Below, piece after piece: positions 6,867-12,397 of a stretch of DNA of 12,606 nucleotides (position 1 is its first letter; the number at the start of each line of letters is the position of its first letter). The notes beneath the pieces were generated by a model. That model was not told where the DNA came from. It ran no database searches and saw only the letters and a list, made by a program, of their open reading frames with translations. A program made the translations under genes and the position numbers. This DNA is from Desulfobacterales bacterium (GTDB lineage Bacteria > Desulfobacterota > Desulfobacteria > Desulfobacterales > C00003060), in assembly GCA_020347085.1 (NCBI GenBank), contig CP070769.1:1899204-1911809 (forward strand). Reading direction: 5' to 3'.

Positions 6867-8180
6867 ATGAAATGTCTCAAGAAACATTTTGGTTTGGTCT
6901 TACTCGTGCTGAGTTGTGCGGGAGCATTCAACCCCTTGGCATGGGCCCAAGAGGCTCTCCGGCTCTCAGAGTCAAGGCTCCCAACGGATGCCTTCTCTGC
7001 GAATCCCGGGTCCTCTGGGTTTCCAGCCGGGTTCCAAGCTGGGCAAGGGGCCAGTGAGACGAGGACCGTACACGTCATTGGTAGAGGCACGATTTATCGT
7101 GATAATGTCGCTAGGGCAAGAGATAATGCTATAGCAGACGCCCTACAAGGCGTGGTCGAAGAGGCGATCGGTCTCCTGGTCTCCCCATCTTGGGTCGTAC
7201 AAAACTTTCAGCTCTTGAGTGATAGGGTCTATAATCAAACCGAGGCCTTTATTCATGATTACAAAGTCCTAACGGAGTCTAAGTCCGGAAGATACTATCG
7301 TGTGGTAGTGCAGGCCACCGTATCGATGAATGCTATTCAAGAGAAACTTTCAAGTGTTGGCATCCTGTCAATGCGTGAAGAGATGCCGGCAGTCATCTTT
7401 TTTTTGTCCGAGCAGAATATTGGCGAGCCTTCTCCGCGATATTGGTGGGGACAAACCCCGTTCGGTCAAGATCGGTCGGTGGCCGAAAATGTCCTTGCAG
7501 AGTACATGGGTGAAAAGGGTTTTGTCATTGTGGACCGGGCATCGGTGGCTCAGGATGTTCAGCTCGGGCCAGAATACAAGGATCCCGAGTTGACCGATGA
7601 TGCTGCCGTGAAGCTGGGCCGGGAGCTTCGTGCTGATCTGGTTATCGTCGGTAAGGCCGTGGCTCGACATAGTGGAAACGTATCCGACAATAACATGAAG
7701 TCCATTCAGGCCACAGTGTCGACGCGTGCAATCAACGCCGACACAGGAACCATAGTTGCTTCATCTGAAGGGACCAAGGGTTTGGTTGGTCGGAATGATG
7801 CGGCTGGAGGAGCGAAAGCTCTTATTCTCTCTGCGTCAGCAGTTGCTCAGGATCTCACGAGGCAAATTGTGGCCAACTGGGGCAAGGAGGTGCGTCACTC
7901 CGTTTTGGTGGAATTGGTTGTAGACGGTATCAAGGAGTATGCCGATTTCGTCAGGTTTAGAAAACATCTCAGAAATGACATTCGGGGCGTCAGAAATGTG
8001 TATTTGCGTAGTATCAGTGCTGGTGGGGCAATAATGGATGTAGATATTATGGGAAGTGCTAAGGTTTTAGCTGATGATCTGATGTTGCAGCCCTTTGAGA
8101 ATCTTGTGGTCAACATTTTAGAAGTTTCTGAAGAAGGGGTGAGGCTTGAGCTGATACCCGGCCGCATGCCCGATTCGTAA
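6867..8180 (+). CDS. FlgT-like periplasmic protein
   Basis: The 437-residue protein has a Sec signal ending LAWA, with cleavage before QEA at about residue 28. Residues about 66-160 resemble the FlgT N-terminal domain: VHVIGRGTIYRDNVARARDN, then AIADALQGVVEEAIG, then TEAFIHDYKVLTES, then RYYRVVVQATVSM. Residues about 172-340 look like the FlgT middle domain, a CsgG/TolB-N-like fold: MPAVIFFLSEQNIGEPS, then VAENVLAEYMGEKGFVIVDR, then LGRELRADLVIVGKAV, then VSTRAINADTGTIVASSEG. Residues 343-437 form a smaller alpha/beta domain that does not look like the FlgT C-terminal domain. In Vibrio, FlgT forms the H ring beneath the outer membrane. No flagellar gene is present in this window, so a flagellar role is not implied. 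The start ATG has no clear ribosome site. The gene ends just before two hairpins. Confidence 0.8.
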   Translation: MKCLKKHFGLVLLVLSCAGAFNPLAWAQEALRLSESRLPTDAFSANPGSSGFPAGFQAGQGASETRTVHVIGRGTIYRDNVARARDNAIADALQGVVEEAIGLLVSPSWVVQNFQLLSDRVYNQTEAFIHDYKVLTESKSGRYYRVVVQATVSMNAIQEKLSSVGILSMREEMPAVIFFLSEQNIGEPSPRYWWGQTPFGQDRSVAENVLAEYMGEKGFVIVDRASVAQDVQLGPEYKDPELTDDAAVKLGRELRADLVIVGKAVARHSGNVSDNNMKSIQATVSTRAINADTGTIVASSEGTKGLVGRNDAAGGAKALILSASAVAQDLTRQIVANWGKEVRHSVLVELVVDGIKEYADFVRFRKHLRNDIRGVRNVYLRSISAGGAIMDVDIMGSAKVLADDLMLQPFENLVVNILEVSEEGVRLELIPGRMPDS

Positions 8181-8208
8181 CACGAAGTGAGGCTCTGCGC
8201 TCATCGTG
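8181..8208 (+). other. stem-loop directly after the FlgT-like stop
   Basis: CACGA (8181-8185) plus TGAG (8188-8191) pair with CTCA plus TCGTG (8200-8208), a 9-bp stem with a two-base bulge and an 8-base loop. It begins at the first base after the stop codon. No T run follows, so it could be a 3'-end stabiliser or processing signal rather than a terminator. Confidence 0.45.
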
Positions 8209-8209
8209 G

Positions 8210-8238
8210 CCGTCAGACGCTTGGCGTCAAACGGTTTT
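8210..8238 (+). terminator. intrinsic terminator between FlgT-like and FecR genes
   Basis: CCGT and GACGC (8210-8213, 8216-8220) pair with GCGTC and ACGG (8224-8228, 8231-8234) around a TTG loop, with a 2x2 internal loop. TTTT follows at 8235-8238 and then AAAAA. This would separate the FecR gene from upstream transcription, or attenuate it. Confidence 0.6.
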
Positions 8239-8283
8239 AAAAATGACCTGACTCGCAGGCGTAGACGTAACGAACGGCGTAAC

Positions 8284-8331
8284 CGACAAATGATAGACCT
8301 TAACGACAAATAACAGATAACAAATGACGAA
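8284..8331 (+). repeat. 7-base tandem array upstream of the FecR-domain gene
   Basis: CGACAAA and TGATAGA, a six-base break (CCTTAA), then CGACAAA, TAACAGA, TAACAAA and TGACGAA are near-repeats of one 7-base unit. The ribosome site GGAAGG (8336-8341) comes 4 bases later. Similar but weaker periodicity extends upstream through the ACGTAAC and GAACGGC words from about 8261. Confidence 0.65.
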
Positions 8332-8346
8332 CAATGGAAGGCCCAA

Positions 8347-9117
8347 ATGAAACATAAATGTGCAGTGATCATTTTTGTACTGGTCGTACCAATTCTTCTC
8401 GCTGTGGGCTCAACAGGTTCTGCTGACGAACCTGAAGTCATTGAAATGGAAAGTGGGCAGGCCAAGGTGACCCTGATCGAAGGTCGTGCAGAACTCTTAC
8501 GCAAAGAACCCGAGTTGAGGCGAGTCTTGAGCCGGGGAGATTTACTGCGCCATGGGGATCGTGTGACCACTGGAGACAAGACCAGAATTGAATTGGGCAT
8601 GCCTGATGGAAGCTTTGTGCGCTTTGACGAAAAGACCACCTTTGAGCTGGTTTCTGCAAGCTACGAGGAAGCAACCAGGAAGCGGGATATTGAAGTGCAT
8701 TCAGCCTTGGGGAAGACTTGGGCAAAAGTTGCCGGCTTGGTGGGAGGTAGGGGAAAGTTTCAACTTTCGACCAACAACGCAGTTGCTGGGGTTCGGGGAA
8801 CGACGTTCCGAATGAACGTGAACCCAGACACGTCGGTTGTGGTCAAGGTTTACTGGGGAGAAATTCACGTAAGCAGCCCCCCCAAAAAAGCGGACAGGCC
8901 CACAGAAGTTGCCAAGCCAACGAAGGTGGAAGGCCCTCACCCGGTTGCGGGACCACATCCTGTTACGATGGATGAGTGGACTTATATAGTTAGGGCCATG
9001 CAGCAGATCGTTGTTCTGCCGGACGGGACAGTCACAAAACCCTTTCGTTTTGACCCTGAAGTGGACGCAGATGACTGGGTGCGATGGAACCAGGCGCGCG
9101 ACGGAATGCAACCTTAA
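8347..9117 (+). CDS. FecR-domain exported protein
   Basis: The 256-residue protein starts with a Sec signal (hydrophobic VIIFVLVVPILLAV, cleavage near residue 26). The FecR-type domain spans about 36-175: GQAKVTLIEGRAELLRK, LSRGDLLRHGDRVTTGDKTR, MPDGSFVRFDEKTTFEL, the central VHSALGKTWAKV, and the signature STNNAVAGVRGTTFRM followed by VVKVYWGEIHV. It lacks the cytoplasmic tail and membrane segment of true FecR sigma regulators. It is therefore the stand-alone periplasmic type, often seen with surface or cell-wall-binding proteins, and no sigma factor gene is adjacent. A proline-rich stretch (about 178-206) repeats GPHPV twice. The ribosome site GGAAGG lies 5 bases before ATG 8347. It probably belongs to the envelope locus, but a terminator and 166 bases separate it from the previous gene. 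Confidence 0.85.
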   Translation: MKHKCAVIIFVLVVPILLAVGSTGSADEPEVIEMESGQAKVTLIEGRAELLRKEPELRRVLSRGDLLRHGDRVTTGDKTRIELGMPDGSFVRFDEKTTFELVSASYEEATRKRDIEVHSALGKTWAKVAGLVGGRGKFQLSTNNAVAGVRGTTFRMNVNPDTSVVVKVYWGEIHVSSPPKKADRPTEVAKPTKVEGPHPVAGPHPVTMDEWTYIVRAMQQIVVLPDGTVTKPFRFDPEVDADDWVRWNQARDGMQP

Positions 9118-9123
9118 TTGTGC

Positions 9124-9246
9124 GTAAACAAAATGAAGCCCATTGAATCATGTGAAGATAAAACGACATTCCCAGCGCAACTTGGAGTTTTGCAACGCTT
9201 CTATCAGCGAACTGTGACTTTCTTTTTAGATCTTCATTTTGTTTAC
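9124..9246. repeat. 123-bp segment bounded by perfect 15-bp inverted repeats
   Basis: GTAAACAAAATGAAG (9124-9138) is repeated exactly in reverse complement at 9232-9246, with 93 bases between. CCTTAA occurs just outside both ends (9112-9117 and 9247-9252), though 6 bases from the left arm and directly next to the right arm, so a target duplication is doubtful. The interior holds small hairpins (for example CGCT/AGCG around 9197-9210) and no open frame of note. It fills nearly all the gap between the FecR gene and pgsA. Confidence 0.75.
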
Positions 9247-9264
9247 CCTTAAGGTGCAATAAGC

Positions 9265-9822
9265 GTGAGGCGCCCTATTCCCATAAACGTTCCAAACACA
9301 CTGACGCTTCTGCGTGTCCTGTTGACGCCCTTATTTGCAATCTTCCTGATCAAACACCTCTGGAATTTCGCCCTGTTGGCCTTTGCAATTGCTGCGTTTA
9401 GTGATGGTGTAGATGGACTTGTAGCCCGTCTTTTTCGTCAGAAGACCACTCTCGGGTCTTTCCTAGACCCGGCTGCTGACAAGCTGCTTTTGGTCACTGC
9501 GTTTGTGACCTTAGCGATTCAGGAGGTGATTCCAAGCTGGCTGGCTGTCATTGTGATCACACGCGATGTCCTCATCCTGTTTGGGATAGCTCTTTTTACC
9601 ATTACCGGTCGCACGTTTGTGCCCAGACCATCCATCCTTAGCAAGATCACAACGGTGGCCCAGGTAGCCAGCGTGCTTTTTGTTCTGGTGCGGCACCATG
9701 CCCCCAATATAGCTCACGCTCACATTCAGTCGCCGCTATTCTGGTTTGCGGCTGGCATGACCATGGTTTCTGGATTTCAATATATCTACAGGGGCCTGAA
9801 TATTCTGCAAGAAGAATCTTGA
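9265..9822 (+). CDS. pgsA: CDP-diacylglycerol-glycerol-3-phosphate 3-phosphatidyltransferase
   Basis: The 185-residue integral membrane enzyme transfers a phosphatidyl group from CDP-diacylglycerol to glycerol-3-phosphate, the first step to phosphatidylglycerol and cardiolipin. The CDP-alcohol phosphatidyltransferase motif D-G-x2-A-R-x8-G-x3-D-x3-D is complete: D50, G51, A54, R55, G64, D68 and D72. Other family features are the N-terminal NVPNTLTLLRVLLTPLF and the loop PSILSKITTVAQVASV, followed by hydrophobic helices. The length is normal for PgsA. The start is GTG 9265, with AAGGTG at 9251-9256. Family members such as PgsA2 or cardiolipin synthase-like enzymes share the motif, but the N-terminus and length favour PgsA. 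It is a housekeeping gene on the chromosomal side of the tRNA. Confidence 0.87.
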   Translation: MRRPIPINVPNTLTLLRVLLTPLFAIFLIKHLWNFALLAFAIAAFSDGVDGLVARLFRQKTTLGSFLDPAADKLLLVTAFVTLAIQEVIPSWLAVIVITRDVLILFGIALFTITGRTFVPRPSILSKITTVAQVASVLFVLVRHHAPNIAHAHIQSPLFWFAAGMTMVSGFQYIYRGLNILQEES

Positions 9823-9863
9823 CGGCGGGCTCTCGTGACCCCCCATCCATCCTGGTGTAGACC

Positions 9864-9913
9864 GTGTATTTTTCTTGACACTATCCGCGATACTTGATAG
9901 CCAAAAAATACAC
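9864..9913 (+). promoter_or_regulatory. palindrome enclosing the tRNA-Val promoter region
   Basis: GTGTATTTTT (9864-9873) and AAAAATACAC (9904-9913) form a perfect 10-bp inverted repeat whose right arm ends at the base before the tRNA. Nested inside, CTATC (9881-9885) pairs with GATAG (9896-9900). TTGACA (9875-9880) is a perfect -35 box lying between the arms. The -10 box is unclear: TTGATA at 9894-9899 is 13 bases away, and a 17-base spacing gives a poor match. It may be a promoter with a regulatory palindrome or the terminator for pgsA; the promoter reading is moderately likely. Confidence 0.5.
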
Positions 9914-9988
9914 AGGCACGTAGCTCAGGGGGAGAGCGCTACCCTGACACGGTAGAGGTCACGAGTTCAAATCTCGTCGTGCCTACCA
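9914..9988 (+). tRNA. tRNA-Val (anticodon GAC)
   Basis: All arms fold. The acceptor AGGCACG pairs with CGTGCCT, followed by discriminator A and an encoded CCA (9986-9988). The D stem is GCTC/GAGC, the anticodon stem CTACC/GGTAG with loop CTGACAC and anticodon GAC at 9946-9948, and the T stem ACGAG/CTCGT with loop TTCAAAT. GAC reads GUC and GUU valine codons. The integrase gene ends 6 bases past the CCA, so the 3' half of this tRNA is the likely attachment site of the element to the right. The tRNA itself is complete. Confidence 0.95.
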
Positions 9989-9994
9989 GTAAAG

Positions 9995-11140
9995 TCAAGG
10001 GGTTACGGCACCAGCCAAAACCTCTTTTTTTGTTTCTGCTACCATTTTGCTACCATCCCCGCCGAAAATGGTGTCTTCCAGCCTGCATGCAGCTTCCTGA
10101 TTGGTGGGTTTCATGAGGTGAGCATATACGTTGAGGGTGACGGTTGGGCTGGAGTGTCCTAACTGGCTCTGGACATACTTGATGTTCTCTCCCTGCTCTA
10201 TCAAGAGGCTTGCGTACGTGTGTCGGAGATCGTGAAACCTGACCCGTGGAAGTCCCGCGTCTTTAAGGGCAGGGTAGAAGTGCCGTTTCAAAAGATTGTT
10301 GTGGTCGATGGGACCGCCCTTGCCGTTTGGGAAAACAAGGCCTAAGTCGTTCGGGGGACATGCCAGCTTCCACTCCTTGAGGGCCTTTTGTACCTTCGGG
10401 CCAATGTCGATCCTCCGCTTTGAGCACTTTGTCTTTGTGGCAAAGAACCTGCCGTTGTTGAAGGTCCGTTGAACGTGGATTTGTTTGTTGTGCCAGTCAA
10501 TATCCCCCCACTTGAGGCCCAACAGTTCCCCCTGTCGCGCACCGCTGAAAATGGCCACGGTGAAAAGCGTTCGGTACTTCGCATTTTTCACCTTGTGCAA
10601 AAGGGTCTTTATCTGCGGCGCTGTGAGGATAGTGATTTTGCCCTGACCTTCTTCTTCGTTTCCCCGTTCTCTGGGCCTTTCGGCGTCTCTCAGCGGATTG
10701 TGGTCTATGTATCTGTGTCTTACCGCATAGTTTAGAATCTGATTCAGAGTAATCAGGACCTTTCTCAACGTGTTGATATTCATTTTATCAAGCTGTCGCT
10801 CGGTAATGTATTTCTCGACTGTTGCCACTGTCATGCGGTTGATCTTAAGATCCTCGAAGTCCGAAAAGTGATTACGTAAATGCCCTTCGTGAACCTCCCA
10901 CGTGGATATTCTAATCCTCGGTTTCTTATATTTAAGCCAATCTTTGGCGACCTTTGAAAACGAGGGAACCTTTCGGATAGGAAGATATATACCCTTGGCC
11001 ACCTTCTCCTCGATGTTCCTTAATTCCTCTTTCGCGTCGCCCTTGGTCTTAACCTCAGGCAAGGTCTGCCAGCGCCTTTTGCCATATTGGTCATAGAAAT
11101 CAATGACCCATCGGCCACGCCTTTTCCTTATACACGCCAT
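9995..11140 (-). CDS. tyrosine-recombinase integrase of a tRNA-Val-targeting element
   Basis: The 381-residue protein is a site-specific recombinase that inserts and excises its element. The N-terminus (MACIRKRRGRWVIDFYDQYG) is an AP2-like arm-binding domain, residues about 60-155 are the SAM-like core-binding domain, and 170-345 the catalytic domain. All catalytic residues are visible: R202 in SGARQGELLGL, K236 in ATKTKCSKRR, H303 and R306 in FHDLRHTYA, H329 in QLGHSS, and the nucleophile Y339 in LNVYAHL. The ATG at 11140 has the ribosome site GGAAGG upstream and lies 5 bases after the stop of the ribbon-helix-helix gene. A longer frame would begin at 11269 but runs antiparallel to domain sense and overlaps that gene, so it is rejected. 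The gene is transcribed toward the tRNA and ends 6 bases from it. It looks intact and probably functional. Confidence 0.93.
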   Translation of the reverse strand: MACIRKRRGRWVIDFYDQYGKRRWQTLPEVKTKGDAKEELRNIEEKVAKGIYLPIRKVPSFSKVAKDWLKYKKPRIRISTWEVHEGHLRNHFSDFEDLKINRMTVATVEKYITERQLDKMNINTLRKVLITLNQILNYAVRHRYIDHNPLRDAERPRERGNEEEGQGKITILTAPQIKTLLHKVKNAKYRTLFTVAIFSGARQGELLGLKWGDIDWHNKQIHVQRTFNNGRFFATKTKCSKRRIDIGPKVQKALKEWKLACPPNDLGLVFPNGKGGPIDHNNLLKRHFYPALKDAGLPRVRFHDLRHTYASLLIEQGENIKYVQSQLGHSSPTVTLNVYAHLMKPTNQEAACRLEDTIFGGDGSKMVAETKKEVLAGAVTP

Positions 11141-11145
11141 ACAAA

Positions 11146-11310
11146 TCACCTTCCTTTCTTTTTCTTGTCCTTCTCCATTGCCTTGGTCAGAACCTCGACA
11201 GCAATGGTATTCATCGACACGTTTTTCTTCTGCCTGATTGATTCCATAGCTGCCCTCTCCCTTAACCACTCCAGGATTTCATCTGGCATCCTGATTGTCC
11301 ACGGCTTCAT
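11146..11310 (-). CDS. Arc-like ribbon-helix-helix DNA-binding protein (54 residues)
   Basis: This small gene encodes 54 residues starting MKPWTIRMPDEILEWLRERA and continuing NVSMNTIAVEVLTKAMEKDK to a lysine-rich end. The layout is that of Arc/MetJ-type ribbon-helix-helix repressors: a beta strand (WTIRMP), helix A (DEILEWLRERAAME), a loop, then helix B after NVSMNT, which resembles Arc's RSVNSEI turn. Such proteins bind DNA as dimers through the paired strands. An excellent ribosome site AAAGGAGGTG lies just upstream (plus-strand 11316-11325). The stop is 5 bases before the integrase start, so both sit in one operon. It may repress its own promoter and time integrase expression, or act as an excision or antitoxin-like partner; no toxin gene is adjacent. 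Confidence 0.82.
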   Translation of the reverse strand: MKPWTIRMPDEILEWLRERAAMESIRQKKNVSMNTIAVEVLTKAMEKDKKKKGR

Positions 11311-11334
11311 TTACCCACCTCCTTTCTTTATGCG

Positions 11335-11366
11335 ATTACGTCATATATAATATCTACGTTATAATC
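11335..11366. promoter_or_regulatory. candidate operator overlapping the -10 box of the int operon
   Basis: GATTACGT at the left end and, on the other strand, GATTATAACGT at the right end form a loose inverted repeat (GATTA 11335-11339, TAATC 11362-11366). TACGT also occurs twice, directly repeated 18 bases apart (11337, 11355). The sites straddle the -10 box, where an Arc-like repressor could block transcription. This is inference from symmetry and position. Confidence 0.35.
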
Positions 11367-11375
11367 ATTTGTCAA
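11347..11375 (-). promoter_or_regulatory. near-consensus sigma70 promoter for the RHH-integrase operon
   Basis: On the minus strand TTGACA (plus 11370-11375) and TATTAT (plus 11347-11352) are separated by exactly 17 bases. The -35 box is perfect and the -10 box matches five of six. Transcription should begin near 11340, giving a leader of about 30 bases to the ATG at 11310. Confidence 0.8.
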
Positions 11376-11517
11376 ATAAAAAATGGCGAGTTTTTCGAGG
11401 CAGACAGCAACTTATTGGAAATCCTTGCCAAAAGTGCTTTTTCGTGATACGAGGCAATGAGATTCCAAATCAATGTCTTAACCCCAGCCAGGGGATGCCA
11501 TGAACTGAATGCCGAGA

Positions 11518-11547
11518 CCCCACTTCTCAAAATGAGAGTGGGGTTTT
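11518..11547 (+). terminator. terminator-like leader hairpin ahead of the nuclease gene
   Basis: CCCCACTTCTC (11518-11528) pairs with GAGAGTGGGG (11534-11543), a 10-bp stem with one bulged T and the 5-base loop AAAAT. TTTT follows at 11544-11547. It ends 6 bases before the ribosome site AAGGAGG (11554-11560) of the next gene. It could be a leader attenuator, or a block to read-through from outside the element. Confidence 0.65.
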
Positions 11548-11566
11548 GTGATTAAGGAGGTCTCTT

Positions 11567-12397
11567 ATGGCAAAAGTACCCAAGAAAGTCGCTGACCGTT
11601 TTGTAAAGGGGGTCCGCAAGTTCCAGAGGGTTCTGCCAAATGCGAAGGACCGCGATATCAACGAGGCCGATACCGTGACGATTGTTACGGACATGCTTGA
11701 AGATGTTTTTGGATATGACAAATACACGGAAATAACGAGCGAATATGCTATCCGAGGAACATACTGCGATTTGGCAATCAAGATAGACGGCGAGCCCAAG
11801 TACCTGATCGAAGTGAAAGCTATTGGCCTCGATCTCAAAGACCACCATTTGCGCCAAGCCGTTAACTATGGTGCAAACCACGGTATACAATGGGTCATAC
11901 TGACAAACAGTATAGACTGGGAAATCTACCGTATCAGATTTGAGAAGCCTATAAGCCATCAGCTATTATGCTCATTCAATTTCTTTGAATTAAATCCCCG
12001 AACCCAGGAGGACCAGGATCGCCTTTTTATCTTGTGTAAGGAAGGACTGAGTAAGGCGGCTATAGAAGAGTTTGACGAATACGTGAGGAGTGTGAACAAG
12101 TTCGTCGTTGGAACGATAGTCCAATCGGAAGCCGTACTAAATGTCATCCGTCGTGAGTTGCGACGTATGTCCCCCGGCGTCAAGGTGGATATGGATGAAC
12201 TTAAAAAGATGGTGGTTAATGATGTCTTAAAAAGGGACATCATGGAGGGCGTACCAGCAGAAAGGGCACAAGCTCGTTTCAAGAAAGCGTCTTCCAAGGC
12301 ATTGAGAAAGCGTAAGAAGAAGACGCCCGAGAAAGGCGTTAAGCCACCAGAAGGTGTCTACCCCCTATCCGTACCGCCACACCACGGGTCTGAATGA
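11567..12397 (+). CDS. standalone PD-(D/E)xK nuclease, HsdR N-terminal type
   Basis: The 276-residue protein resembles the N-terminal nuclease domain of type I restriction HsdR subunits. The core is intact: helix ADTVTIVTDMLEDVFGYDKY (E45), D68 in GTYCDLAIKIDG, E82-x-K84 in YLIEVKA, and Q97-xxx-Y101 in LRQAVNYG, the D...ExK...QxxxY pattern of RecB-like nucleases that cut DNA with Mg2+. Residues about 145-245 are helical and of unknown role, and the tail (246-260) is strongly basic (RKRKKKTPEKG), probably contacting nucleic acid. There are no helicase motifs and no HsdM or HsdS gene in the window, and the length is about a quarter of a full HsdR. AAGGAGG lies 6 bases before ATG 11567. It is transcribed away from the integrase operon and looks like a cargo or defence gene of the element; its target is unknown. 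Confidence 0.8.
   Translation: MAKVPKKVADRFVKGVRKFQRVLPNAKDRDINEADTVTIVTDMLEDVFGYDKYTEITSEYAIRGTYCDLAIKIDGEPKYLIEVKAIGLDLKDHHLRQAVNYGANHGIQWVILTNSIDWEIYRIRFEKPISHQLLCSFNFFELNPRTQEDQDRLFILCKEGLSKAAIEEFDEYVRSVNKFVVGTIVQSEAVLNVIRRELRRMSPGVKVDMDELKKMVVNDVLKRDIMEGVPAERAQARFKKASSKALRKRKKKTPEKGVKPPEGVYPLSVPPHHGSE

Noticed and set aside
8118..8639. Minus-strand open frame of 173 codons across the FlgT-like/FecR gap.
   Set aside because: It runs antisense through the terminator, the heptamer array and the FecR signal peptide, and is rich in Ser/Arg/Leu with no domain sense.
11141..11269. Longer N-terminus for the integrase beginning at 11269 on the minus strand.
   Set aside because: The extra 43 residues are low-complexity and charged, they overlap the ribbon-helix-helix gene in another frame, and a well-placed ribosome site supports ATG 11140.
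11425..11453. TTGCCA with TACGAG 17 bases later as promoter of the nuclease gene.
   Set aside because: The -10 box matches only three of six positions; some promoter must exist in 11376-11517, but I cannot place it with confidence.
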